Source: Flavobacteriales bacterium (GTDB lineage: Bacteria; Bacteroidota; Bacteroidia; Flavobacteriales_F; PHOS-HE28). Taken from it: DNA of 64,000 nt. The translations under genes were made by a program, and so were the position numbers. Under the pieces are notes generated by a model that made no database searches, was not told where the DNA came from, and saw nothing but the letters and a program-made list of their open reading frames with translations. This document shows positions 25,214 through 34,073 of this stretch, in pieces (the first letter of the stretch is position 1; every line of letters begins with the position of its first letter). Where the stretch lies: positions 1-64,000 of the forward strand of contig JAIOIH010000062.1 of the NCBI GenBank assembly GCA_019912395.1, written 5' to 3'.

Positions 25214-26301
25214 GGTTCCCGTTCCAGTTCCGTTCGTTCGTGTTGCGCGGTATCATCCATGGAGGGCAGGTGGATCTCGCACACCACCATGTTCCCGTCG
25301 TTGAAAATACGGAGCGATGCCTTATTGCCGTAAATATGCTCCAGCCGCTGCTCGGTGTTCCGCAGCCCGAGGCCCTCTTCCTTGGAACGGCCCTTGACAT
25401 AGTGCCCGGTGTTGCGCACCAAAATGCGCATGCCGTTCTGTTCCGGCACGGCCGATATGTGGACGTCCCCACCCTCCTTGCGCTTGGCGATCCCGTGCCT
25501 CACGGCATTCTCCACAAGTGTCTGCAACATCATGGGCGGCACCGGGCTTCGTTCCAAGGCGGGGTCCACATCGAAATGCACGCGCAGCCGCTCCTCGTAG
25601 CGCATGGCCTCCAGGGAGAGATAGGAGCGCACCATGTCGATCTCCTCTCCCAAGGGGACTGTTTTACGCTTCACGGTGGACATGGCATTGCGGAGGATCG
25701 CGCTGAGCAGGGTGATGGAACGCTTCGCCCGCTCGGGATCCTCCTCGATCAAGGCCCTGATGCTGTTGAGGGCATTGAACATGAAGTGCGGGTTGAGCTG
25801 GCTCCGCAGATTGGAAAGCTGCCCCTCGCGGTTGGCGGCCTGCAGCCTGAGCGACCTCATCTCCTCCACGCGGCTGCGAATGATGTAATGGTACGCCACG
25901 TACACCACGGACCACACGAACAGCTGCAGCACCCAGCTGAGGAGCACCTCCACCAAGCGCCGCCCCGTGCCCGCGATCATGGACCCGGCCGCGGGAAAGG
26001 CCGCATCGTGCAGGGCAGCCTGCAGCAGGCCCGCCATGGTGCCAAGGATCAGCGCGCCGAGCACCATGCGCAACAGCAGCCTGCCGATCGACATGTCCAG
26101 CCATCGCCATTCCTTGAAACAGGTGCGCAGCGCATGGCTGCTGACCATTCCGATGATGGCCATGGCCAAGGTGACCAGGCCGAAACGCGCCGTGAACCCA
26201 CCCTCCAACCAGGTGGGCAGCCCCAGAAGGAGCATGTAGCTCGACCAGGCCACCACCTGCGTGGTCCAGTAGAGCAGCATCGTGGATCGACCGGACGCCA
26301 T
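25210..26301 (-). CDS. LytS-type sensor histidine kinase (His_kinase family)
   Basis: A 363-aa kinase. The ATG at 26299-26301 starts MASGRSTMLLYWTTQVVAWS. About four membrane segments fill residues 8-140. A short coiled linker follows, then the phospho-acceptor motif QLNPHFMFNALNSI with H172. The ATP-binding part shows LVENAVRHGI (N box) and GLGLRNTEQRL (G box). Upstream codons to 26550 look non-coding. TAATTTGG (26307-26314, minus) just before the start resembles a -7 box, giving almost no leader. It is coupled to the response regulator downstream. Confidence 0.9.
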   Translation of the reverse strand: MASGRSTMLLYWTTQVVAWSSYMLLLGLPTWLEGGFTARFGLVTLAMAIIGMVSSHALRTCFKEWRWLDMSIGRLLLRMVLGALILGTMAGLLQAALHDAAFPAAGSMIAGTGRRLVEVLLSWVLQLFVWSVVYVAYHYIIRSRVEEMRSLRLQAANREGQLSNLRSQLNPHFMFNALNSIRALIEEDPERAKRSITLLSAILRNAMSTVKRKTVPLGEEIDMVRSYLSLEAMRYEERLRVHFDVDPALERSPVPPMMLQTLVENAVRHGIAKRKEGGDVHISAVPEQNGMRILVRNTGHYVKGRSKEEGLGLRNTEQRLEHIYGNKASLRIFNDGNMVVCEIHLPSMDDTAQHERTELEREP

Positions 26302-26485
26302 GGCCGCCAAATTACCGGCCCAGAGGCGTTCCGCGCTGCGGGATCCACAAGCGGGCGCGCTGCCCGATGTCCGGCAAATGGACACCCATGGCGATCCCTC
26401 AACACCCGCGATCCGCTCTGGCTCGGCCTTTGCGGGAAGGTAGGGGGCCGATGAGAACGGTTGCAATACCTTTCCCAACAGCACC

Positions 26486-27064
26486 ATGAACTTCCTGGGA
26501 CATCTTCTCGTATCGGGCAATGCCCCCTTGGTGATCGTGGGCAACTTCATGGCGGACGCCGTGAAGGGGCGCGATCTTTCCGGCTGGTCCGCCGATCTTC
26601 AAACCGGCATCCGCATGCATCGTCGCATAGACAGCTTCACGGACAACCATCCGCTAACACTGAAAGGACGGGAGCGGTTGCGCCCTCACTGTGGAAAATA
26701 TGCCGGTGTGGCCCTGGACCTGTTCTACGATCATGCCATCGCCAGCCGATGGGACCTGTTGAACGATGAACCGTTGCCGGATTTTACCCGACGCATGTAC
26801 ACCTTGCTGAAAAGGCACGCACACCTGATGCCCGATCGTACGCAACAGATGTTGCCCTACATGGTGAAGAACGATTGGCTCACGTCCTACGCCAGCGTCC
26901 ACGGCATCGCCCGCGCCCTCCGTGGACTGGCTTCCCGCGTTCCTGCCGGCGGATCGCTGATCGGCGCCGAGGAGGTGCTGCAAGCACATTATGCGGAATT
27001 CCAGAAGGAATGCCTGCTTTTCCTTCCGGAACTTGAGGATCATTTGGCCTTGCCCGATGCGTAA
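26486..27064 (+). CDS. acyl carrier protein phosphodiesterase (AcpH-like)
   Basis: A 192-aa protein of the ACP phosphodiesterase family, which removes the phosphopantetheine arm from acyl carrier protein using a metal. Signatures: MNFLGHLLVSG, GNFMADAVKG, GIRMHRRIDSFTDNHP and LDLFYDHAIASRW. Length matches E. coli AcpH. It overlaps the next gene's start by 8 bp. TACCTTTC about 20 bp upstream resembles a -7 box. Confidence 0.9.
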   Translation: MNFLGHLLVSGNAPLVIVGNFMADAVKGRDLSGWSADLQTGIRMHRRIDSFTDNHPLTLKGRERLRPHCGKYAGVALDLFYDHAIASRWDLLNDEPLPDFTRRMYTLLKRHAHLMPDRTQQMLPYMVKNDWLTSYASVHGIARALRGLASRVPAGGSLIGAEEVLQAHYAEFQKECLLFLPELEDHLALPDA

Positions 27065-28454
27065 CGCGGAATACATCGGGATCGGGCTGTTCGCAGCGTT
27101 GCTGGCGCTTCCCTTTGCAGGAAATCCGACCGGTACGCACGCTGATCACACCGGAGAGTCCTGGTCCCATCCGCATGTGGTACGCGACCTCGCTCAGATC
27201 AAGCGGGATACCTTGCGGGTATTGGTGCTACCGGACCCCTTGTCCTGGGAGGAACGTCCCGGGGCCATGACCGGGCTGGAGTGGGAGTTGTTGGAACGCT
27301 TTGCCCGCAGGCACCGCATGCCGATCAAGGCCGTGCCGGTGGAGAACCGCGACAGCATGCTGGTGATGCTCCAGAACGGGCGTGGGGATGTGATCGCCGC
27401 GCAACTTTCCCCCAGTGGCTGGGCCGCTCCGTACACGCACCTCACCCGCTTCTACCGCCAGGTGGCCCGCGTGCATGCCGTACCGCGGCCCGATGGCACA
27501 AAGGATGCCGGCCCAACGGTCGCGGATACACTGACCGTGAGCGCTTGGTCGCCCTTCCTGGACAGCACACAGGTACTGAGCACCGTGGACAGTGGCAGCA
27601 CCGTGCGCATTGTGGACCTCCTCCCCGAGGAATTGTTGATTGAGATCGCCTTGGGCCGAGGGCACTGCCTTTTGGTAAGCGATGCCACGGCAGCGATGGA
27701 AGCCAAGCGCTTGCCCCTGGTGAAGTTCCGTCCACGCGAGGGAAGGTCCGTTCCCCTGGCCTTTGCCGTCCGCACGAACGCAACTCATCTCCTGCACGCC
27801 TTGGACACCTGGTTGGCATCGGCCAAGGAATATGAAGCCCGCCAAGCCCTGATCGCCGCCTATGACAACGGGCTGGACACGCGCGATCGCACACGCCCTT
27901 TACGGACCATGGCTTTCGGCACCGACAGCATCTCGCGCTTCGACAGCCTCTTCCAAGCCCATGCCGACAGCCTTACTTGGGATTGGAAACTTTTGGCTGC
28001 CATGGCCTTCAAGGAGTCGGGGTTCGATACCTCCGCCGTATCCCGTGCGGGAGCAGGCGGACTGATGCAGATGATGCCGACCACCGCCGCGCTCATGGGG
28101 GTTACCCGGGCCGGGGGCGTGAACGACCACATCCAGGGAGCAAGCCGTTACCTGGACCGCCTGGACCGCATCTGGCGGAACGAAATACCGGCACCGGCAC
28201 AGCGCTTGAAGTTCGTGTTGGCCGCCTACAATGCCGGACCGGGGCATGTGAAGGACGCCCAACGCCTGGCCTTGGAGCTCGGCATGGACCCGCAGCGCTG
28301 GGACGGCAATGTGGAACGCGCCATCGTGTTGTTGAACCGTCCGCGCTATTTCACCAGCCCCAGTGCGAAGACCGGGTACTGCCGCGGACAGGATACCTAT
28401 TGGTACGTGCGCGAGGTAGAGGAACTGTATGCGTGGTTGAGCGGAAGGAGGTGA
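27057..28454 (+). CDS. MltF-like lytic murein transglycosylase
   Basis: A 465-aa protein. It has an N-terminal signal or anchor (EYIGIGLFAALLALPFAG), a substrate-binding-protein-like domain (about 40-270: DTLRVLVLPDPLSWEERPG), then a lysozyme-like SLT domain. The SLT part shows the catalytic glutamate in LLAAMAFKESGFDTSAVSRA, then GGLMQMMPTTAALMG and YNAGPGHVKDAQ. It should cut peptidoglycan at the outer face of the cell wall. The start (ATG 27057) lies inside the end of the AcpH-like gene. The longer frame from 26991 is out of phase with that gene and gives no better N-terminus. Confidence 0.9.
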   Translation: MRNAEYIGIGLFAALLALPFAGNPTGTHADHTGESWSHPHVVRDLAQIKRDTLRVLVLPDPLSWEERPGAMTGLEWELLERFARRHRMPIKAVPVENRDSMLVMLQNGRGDVIAAQLSPSGWAAPYTHLTRFYRQVARVHAVPRPDGTKDAGPTVADTLTVSAWSPFLDSTQVLSTVDSGSTVRIVDLLPEELLIEIALGRGHCLLVSDATAAMEAKRLPLVKFRPREGRSVPLAFAVRTNATHLLHALDTWLASAKEYEARQALIAAYDNGLDTRDRTRPLRTMAFGTDSISRFDSLFQAHADSLTWDWKLLAAMAFKESGFDTSAVSRAGAGGLMQMMPTTAALMGVTRAGGVNDHIQGASRYLDRLDRIWRNEIPAPAQRLKFVLAAYNAGPGHVKDAQRLALELGMDPQRWDGNVERAIVLLNRPRYFTSPSAKTGYCRGQDTYWYVREVEELYAWLSGRR

Positions 28455-28687
28455 CCTGCAGGGGGACGGCCAACGTGGATCGGCACGCACTTGGTCCGGA
28501 GGGGCCGCTGCCAGTGGGGAAATGGCGAGTTCTCTTCAACCGGGGGAACGCGACCCCTCGCATCGTGATCAACGCCCCGGACCCTGCTTGGCGGATCCGA
28601 AGGAGGTGCCCTCCCTGTGGCTGTCCGGGACGAGTTACCGGGTGGCCGATCCGGGACTCCCTAACTTTCCGGCCATTTCCAACGCCC

Positions 28688-30463
28688 ATGAGAACCATTT
28701 TGGCAGCCCTCGCGTTCGGCGCGTTCCTGTTCGCCAACGCGCAGCAGCAAGGTCTTCCGCACAGCCTTGCCCCCGAGGAACTCCACCTGATCCCGGAATA
28801 CCGGAACACCCGCAGCGCATTGCACCGCAGCATCGATGGACCGCCGGCATTCCCCGTGCGCACCATGGCCGAGTGGGAAGAGGTGCAGAGCTTGGTGATC
28901 ACTTGGACGGGCTACCCCTCCATTCTCAAGCAGATCGTGCGCTACGCCAAGGAGGAGTGCGAGGTGATCATTGTGTGCGACAACCCCGCAACAGTGACCC
29001 AAGTGCTGAACAACTCAAGCGCGGGCGGCCCCTTGGATGACCTGTCCAACATCACCTTTCTCCAAGCGGGGTTCAATAGCATTTGGGTGCGGGACTATGG
29101 CGCGGAGACCATCTACCGCAACGAAGTGGACAGCCTGATGCTGCTGGACTGGATCTACAACCGCCCGCGTCCCTTGGATGATGTGCTTCCCGAGGCGATC
29201 GCCGACTCGAAGAACATTCCGATCTACGGCACCACGCAAGCGCCGTACGACCTGGTTCACACCGGCGGGAATTTCATGTGCGACGGAGCGGGCACCGCCT
29301 TCAGCAGCAACCTGGTGCTGGATGAGAACGGCCCACAAGGGAATTTCAACCAGACCGAAAAGAGCGCTGCACAAGTGGATACGCTGATGAGCGAATGGAT
29401 GGGGATCGACCTGGGGCGCTACATCAAGATGAACACACTGCCCTACGATGCGATCCACCACATCGACATGCACATGAAACTGCTGGACGAGGAGACCCTG
29501 CTGGTGGGAGAATTTCCGCAGGGCGTGAGCGATGGCCCGCAGCTGGAGCAGAACCTGCAAGGGATCATGAACGGCTACACCAATGTCTTCGGTGATCCGT
29601 ACGAAGTGGTGCGGATCCCGATGCCACCCAGCACCAGCGGGGGGTATGCGCCGAGCGCCTCCTATCGCACATACGCCAACAATGTGTTCATCAACAAAAC
29701 GGTTCTGGTGCCCACCTATCGCACCGAATATGACACCACGGGGCTGCGGATCCTGCGGGAGAGCTTGCCGGGCTACCGCGTGGTGGGAATTGATTGCGAC
29801 GATCAGGGATCGAACATCATCAGCCAGAGCGGCGCCATCCATTGCATTACCAAGGCCATCGGGGTGGAGGACCCGTTGTTGATCCGCCACAAAAAGCTGC
29901 GCGACACCTACGAGACCGTGGCCCCCTACACGGTGAGCGCCTACATCCGCCACCGCAGCGGAATTGCTTCGGCGGAGCTGTACTGGACCACGGATACCGC
30001 CCAAGGCTTTATCGCCGTGCCGATGATGGCAGGGGCCGAGAACATCTGGACGGCCGCGATCCCGGCACAGGAAGCAACCACCACTATTTTCTACTACATC
30101 CGCGCGGTTGCTGAAAATGGCAAAGTGCAGGTGCGTCCCATCGTCGCGCCGGAAGGCTGGTGGCGCTTCAAGGTGCTGGACGTGAGCACGGCCATCGCCG
30201 ATCCGAAGGGCCCCTTGATCAGCGAGGTGTTCCCGAACCCGACGCAGGGCGCGCTCGTGATCACCCTGGAGCGGTTCCGCAGCGAGTCCGTGCACGTGGC
30301 CTTGTACGATGCCACTGGCCGCCAAGCCCGGGTGTTGCACGAAGGGCCGATGCCGGCGGATGGCCGGCTGATCCTGGATATATCTTCATTGCCCCCCGGC
30401 GCCTATGCACTGGTGGCCACCAGCAAACTGGGCAGCTCCACCATGCGGGTGCTGAAGCAGTGA
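28688..30463 (+). CDS. secreted deiminase of the PAD_porph/agmatine deiminase family with T9SS tail (PPAD-like)
   Basis: A 591-aa protein with signal MRTILAALAFGAFLFANAQ. The catalytic domain (about 60-410) keeps the guanidino-group deiminase residues: D136 in IWVRDYGAE, HTGGNF, H258-I-D260 in AIHHIDMHMKLL, and C386 in SQSGAIHCITKAIG. An Ig-like region follows. The last 75 residues are a T9SS type A sorting domain (ISEVFPNPTQGALVITLERF). The layout and length match the secreted peptidylarginine deiminase of Porphyromonas gingivalis (556 aa), but free arginine or agmatine could be the substrate. The long upstream frame from 27977 overlaps the transglycosylase and is rejected. TAACTTTC at 28662-28669 is a weak -7 candidate. 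Confidence 0.88.
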   Translation: MRTILAALAFGAFLFANAQQQGLPHSLAPEELHLIPEYRNTRSALHRSIDGPPAFPVRTMAEWEEVQSLVITWTGYPSILKQIVRYAKEECEVIIVCDNPATVTQVLNNSSAGGPLDDLSNITFLQAGFNSIWVRDYGAETIYRNEVDSLMLLDWIYNRPRPLDDVLPEAIADSKNIPIYGTTQAPYDLVHTGGNFMCDGAGTAFSSNLVLDENGPQGNFNQTEKSAAQVDTLMSEWMGIDLGRYIKMNTLPYDAIHHIDMHMKLLDEETLLVGEFPQGVSDGPQLEQNLQGIMNGYTNVFGDPYEVVRIPMPPSTSGGYAPSASYRTYANNVFINKTVLVPTYRTEYDTTGLRILRESLPGYRVVGIDCDDQGSNIISQSGAIHCITKAIGVEDPLLIRHKKLRDTYETVAPYTVSAYIRHRSGIASAELYWTTDTAQGFIAVPMMAGAENIWTAAIPAQEATTTIFYYIRAVAENGKVQVRPIVAPEGWWRFKVLDVSTAIADPKGPLISEVFPNPTQGALVITLERFRSESVHVALYDATGRQARVLHEGPMPADGRLILDISSLPPGAYALVATSKLGSSTMRVLKQ

Positions 30464-30494
30464 ACTTGAAGGCCCGAACGGATCACCCAAAAAA

Positions 30495-30525
30495 GAAGCC
30501 CCGCCGGTCGGACCGGCGGGGCTTC
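30495..30525. terminator. strong bidirectional terminator
   Basis: A 15-bp perfect inverted repeat GAAGCCCCGCCGGTC / GACCGGCGGGGCTTC around a single central base. It lies between the stop codons of two convergent genes (30463 plus, 30545 minus), with A/T-rich flanks on both sides (AAAAAA before, TTCCTTCA after). Confidence 0.9.
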
Positions 30526-30544
30526 CTTCAATTCATGCCACTAC

Positions 30545-31138
30545 TCACTTCCCCATCTTCTCCATCTCCTTGTCGAAGGTCTCCTTGAACTTCTCGTAGT
30601 CGTAGTCGATCTTCAGCTTGTCGTCCTTGCTGAGGCGCTCGTTGTAAGCTGCGAGCAGGTCCTGCGCGCTGAGCTCGATGGCCACGTAGCACTTGTAATT
30701 ACCGCTTCCGTCCACCTTCATCATCTTCTCGCAGATGGTACGTGTGCCGGTGAGCTTCTGGTCCACCACTTCGCGGGTGAGCCCTTCAAAGCGCTCGGCG
30801 ATCTCCTCCTTGTTGTTCATCTCGCGGCTGTTCACGTAGTTGTCGATCACGCTCTTCACCTGCGTGTTGATCGCACTGGCCATGTCAGCACGCGCGTTGG
30901 AGAGGGCCTTCTTCTTCGCTGTGGCCTGGTCCATGCTCTCGCCGAGGTTGTTGGCGCGGAAGTTCTTCTCATCGGTAAAGAACTCGGGGCCCGAGCAGAG
31001 CACATTCACTTCGGTCTCGCCACTGGGTGGCTTAGCGGCCTCGGCTGCTTTCTTTTTGCCTTTGCAGGCGCTCAGCCCGCCAACAAGCATCAAGCCCATG
31101 AAGGCGATCGATGCGATCTTGGATGTAGTGGTTCTCAT
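30545..31138 (-). CDS. putative lipoprotein, 197 aa
   Basis: Starts MRTTTSKIASIAFMGLMLVG and has a lipobox ending GLSAC, so C25 is the likely lipid-bearing cysteine. The mature part is charged and helical. The core LGESMDQATAKKKALSNARA and EDIAERF-like stretches resemble the LPP20 family, as does its upstream neighbour. The frame extends to 31210 but that part has no signal. It is third in a run of lipoprotein genes on the minus strand. Function is unknown. Confidence 0.75.
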   Translation of the reverse strand: MRTTTSKIASIAFMGLMLVGGLSACKGKKKAAEAAKPPSGETEVNVLCSGPEFFTDEKNFRANNLGESMDQATAKKKALSNARADMASAINTQVKSVIDNYVNSREMNNKEEIAERFEGLTREVVDQKLTGTRTICEKMMKVDGSGNYKCYVAIELSAQDLLAAYNERLSKDDKLKIDYDYEKFKETFDKEMEKMGK

Positions 31139-31206
31139 GGTCTTCGTTTTTTTGGTGGTTGTGGTTCTGTGTCTTCCAATGGCGTGCCAAAGTGCGCAAT
31201 GTAGCG

Positions 31207-32664
31207 TCACTGTTGAAGTAGCGTGTTGATCATGGCGGGCAAAAGATCGTTCCGAAGGTCCTGCGCGGCTTTTTTGTAGGCATCGATCCCGGCTTTCCGG
31301 TAATCGAGCTGGATCCCCTTGATGCCCTGCTTGCCGCTTTCATGCACCACCTCGCCGCTTCGCCGGTCGCTCACCTTGAGCACCTCGTCCAGGGCGACGG
31401 TAAAGAAGCCGTTGCTCTCCCCCATTTCCCGGGTGCTTGCATTCATCTCGATGATGAGGTCGGCCTCAGCGGCACGGTCCACGGCCCGGAAGCCGGTGGC
31501 CGTGAGTTCTTCCTTGATGGCCAGGGCCAGTGGTGCATCACTCAGGCGTTGGCCAAGGTTGCTTTCCTCGCCCTTGAAGAAGACCTTGGGCATCACGCGA
31601 TCAATGGGCACATGGGCTTCCGTGGCCGTGAGGCTGCCGATCAACGGTGCCGTGAACGCGGGGTCCAGGTCCTTGCTCACCAAGGCGTCCATGTCCAGGC
31701 GCACTACCACGGCAGGTGCTGGGGCTGTGAGGTCAAGCCGCTGCACGGTGGTGCGGGCCCGCCCTTCGGCATCGGTGTTCCGGCTCTCGGTGACCTTCCC
31801 CACATGCCCCGGGTATTCAATGATGATGGGCAGTTGAGGCAATGCACGCGCCCCTTCGCCATAGGTGGCGGTGATCAGCAGTTCGCGCTTGAACCGGTTG
31901 GACCAATCCACCACGCAACGCTCCGGAAGTACGGCCAAGCGCACTCCGCTTGCCATGCGCTGCAGATCGTTGAAGAGCTCGTTCGCCAAGGGCACCGAAC
32001 GGCCCTCCACGGTCACTTGGTCATTCTCTCCCCAATACTCCTTCATGGCGATCAGGGCGCGCAGGTCCAGGTCGAATGCGCTCCGGAGGTCACCCTTGCT
32101 CAGGCCTGCCTTGGCGCGACCATACAGGTCCGTGGCCTGGTCGATGGCCTTCTGCTTCCGCTCCGCTTTGATCCGTGCGTGCTCGCTCTTGTCCAACCGG
32201 TAGTAGATCCAGTACTGATCCCGATCCTCAAAGCTGTCCACCAGTTCATAGCCTTCGAGGCGCTCCTTGGTGCTGGTATTGATGGTACTGGTGAATTCCT
32301 CATCGAACTTGTACTTGCGGTCCAAGGTGTAGAGCAGGCTGTTGCCTTCCACGGTCACGCTGATCTCACTGGCCAGGTCGTTCAGCGCGTTCTTCTTCGC
32401 AGCCTCCTGATAGTCGGGACGGGCCTTGGAGGCCACACCGATGCCGATGTAGGCCATGCTGGTCACCGGCCTCGCAGCCACCCAATCAGGTTGCTGGACC
32501 TCTATCGCAGCGGTACTCTCCACCGGTGCTACGGCCTGTTTCGCCTTGCAGGCGGAAAGGAGGAGAGCCAACACGGCGATCCACAGGATGAGATGGACAT
32601 GACCTCGGTCCCGGGGCCAGGCCATCGCCACCACTTCCCGCTCCTCAACCGCGTCCGGATTCAT
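31207..32664 (-). CDS. LPP20-family lipoprotein
   Basis: A 485-aa lipoprotein with lipobox LLLSAC (C39). The N-terminal module (about 60-165) matches LPP20: IGIGVASKARPDYQEAAKKN, then ALNDLASEISVTVEGNS. The C-terminal half resembles a beta-rich region ending in LLPAMINTLLQQ. ATG at 32662-32664 overlaps the stop of the CsgG-like gene by 4 bp. ATG at 32625 gives a more usual signal length, so the true start is uncertain. Confidence 0.8.
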   Translation of the reverse strand: MNPDAVEEREVVAMAWPRDRGHVHLILWIAVLALLLSACKAKQAVAPVESTAAIEVQQPDWVAARPVTSMAYIGIGVASKARPDYQEAAKKNALNDLASEISVTVEGNSLLYTLDRKYKFDEEFTSTINTSTKERLEGYELVDSFEDRDQYWIYYRLDKSEHARIKAERKQKAIDQATDLYGRAKAGLSKGDLRSAFDLDLRALIAMKEYWGENDQVTVEGRSVPLANELFNDLQRMASGVRLAVLPERCVVDWSNRFKRELLITATYGEGARALPQLPIIIEYPGHVGKVTESRNTDAEGRARTTVQRLDLTAPAPAVVVRLDMDALVSKDLDPAFTAPLIGSLTATEAHVPIDRVMPKVFFKGEESNLGQRLSDAPLALAIKEELTATGFRAVDRAAEADLIIEMNASTREMGESNGFFTVALDEVLKVSDRRSGEVVHESGKQGIKGIQLDYRKAGIDAYKKAAQDLRNDLLPAMINTLLQQ

Positions 32665-34043
32665 GGCAGCTTGCTCGCGAGTTCATGCTGGATGGTGCCG
32701 GCTGCGGCCACGGAGGTACTTCGGAGCAACTCGTTCCCGAGGACCGTGGTACTCTTCACTTCCCGTGGTGCGGAGAGCAGCGAAGTCAGGTCGCGGCGCG
32801 CACTGCTGCGCGTATCCACCGCGCCGTTCTGCTTGGGATAAAGCGCCTTTGCATTCCCGGAATAGCTGGCATACCAGGCATGGTCATCGGCTTCGCGCTC
32901 CACCACCTTGCTCAGCAACACCTGCCCTGTTTCCAAGGAGACCAACTTGAAGCTGAAGGAGACCATGGCCTTGTTCTCCTTGTAGAATTCCGTGTAGTTC
33001 ACCGGCTTGTAGCGCGTTACATACACGTACTGGTTCGTCTCGCTGTTGAGCTGTTTCACCTGGTAGCTCTCGTAGCCCTCCTTCGTGCTCTTGCGGGTGT
33101 TGCCCGGCACTTCCTGATAGGACATCACCGTGCCCATGATCACAGCCTGGGCTCCCATCAGCTTGCCCGCGCTTACCGCAGTGGATTCATCCACCACACC
33201 GGACATGCCCAAGCGTTGTTCATCAAGGATCTTCTGGATGTTGTCCCGGTCCACCACGCGGATGAACGGGTCGTTGATGTCCGTAAGCGCTGCGGTAACA
33301 TAGGCCTGGAGCGTGGCCGCCTGCGCCGTCTGCATCTGGTTGCCCGCCACGTTGAACGGAAGCACCGCGATGGCGTAACGGCCCTTGTCCACACATTGCT
33401 GCCGGAGCGCGGAAGCATCCTTGTACATGGCGTTTCGCTCCATCACGCGGTTGAGGTCGGTGTAGGCCTTGCGGTATTGCCCGGCCTCCAATGCCGCCTT
33501 GCCCGATAAATATAGCGGCTCCAAGTAGGCGATGTCCTGCAGGCTTCCGGCATCCTTGTAGCCGGGCTCCAGCTTGCCGATCTTGGCGAACGCAGCCTCC
33601 GCAGCCTGATAATCCTTCTTCTCCAGGAGCTCATGGCCCTGGGTGTACAACTGCACCAGGTACTCCCCCTTCACTTGCTTGAAATCCGTTGTGTAGCTGT
33701 CCGGAATTTCCAAGGTCACCCCGGCCCGCTGCACGCGCTCTTGATAACTCTCGGCATCGAGGTATGCGTCCACGGCTGCCGCCTTGTCCTCACCTAGACT
33801 GAACGCCTTGAAGAAGGCGCTGAGCTTGTCGTTCAGCACCATTTGCCCGGTCTTCTTCAGGCCGATCTTGGCATCGATGTTCTTCGCGTTGCGCACCGCA
33901 CTTTGCAGATACATGTCCGCAGCTTCCACGTACAGGCCGCTGCCATCCAGCTTGGCGGCCTTCTTCGAGTACGACTTCGAGCCTGAGCACGCAGCCGCGA
34001 ACAGAAGGAGGATGGAAGCGATGGCTATGTGGGAAGCTCTCAT
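32661..34043 (-). CDS. CsgG-like lipoprotein with TPR-like N-terminus
   Basis: A 460-aa lipoprotein; lipobox LLFAAACSG places the lipid on C19. The N-terminal half (about 30-210) has helical repeats like tetratricopeptide units (GSGLYVEAADMYLQSAVRNA, KDYQAAEAAFAKIGKLEPGY). The C-terminal half resembles CsgG: GRYAIAVLPFNVAGNQMQTA, then FIRVVDRDNIQKILDEQRL, AGKLMGAQAVIMGTVMSYQE and FSFKLVSLETGQVLLSKVVE. CsgG forms the curli export pore in other bacteria. No curli genes are present here, so a different envelope role is likely. It begins the lipoprotein run. Confidence 0.82.
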   Translation of the reverse strand: MRASHIAIASILLLFAAACSGSKSYSKKAAKLDGSGLYVEAADMYLQSAVRNAKNIDAKIGLKKTGQMVLNDKLSAFFKAFSLGEDKAAAVDAYLDAESYQERVQRAGVTLEIPDSYTTDFKQVKGEYLVQLYTQGHELLEKKDYQAAEAAFAKIGKLEPGYKDAGSLQDIAYLEPLYLSGKAALEAGQYRKAYTDLNRVMERNAMYKDASALRQQCVDKGRYAIAVLPFNVAGNQMQTAQAATLQAYVTAALTDINDPFIRVVDRDNIQKILDEQRLGMSGVVDESTAVSAGKLMGAQAVIMGTVMSYQEVPGNTRKSTKEGYESYQVKQLNSETNQYVYVTRYKPVNYTEFYKENKAMVSFSFKLVSLETGQVLLSKVVEREADDHAWYASYSGNAKALYPKQNGAVDTRSSARRDLTSLLSAPREVKSTTVLGNELLRSTSVAAAGTIQHELASKLP

Positions 34044-34073
34044 CTTGGTGGTGCTGATGGGATCAGGGGAGGA

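Noticed and set aside
27977-28687. Long plus-strand extension of the deiminase frame upstream of 28688
   Set aside because: It overlaps the transglycosylase in another frame, is Arg/Pro-rich, and a clear signal peptide starts at 28688.
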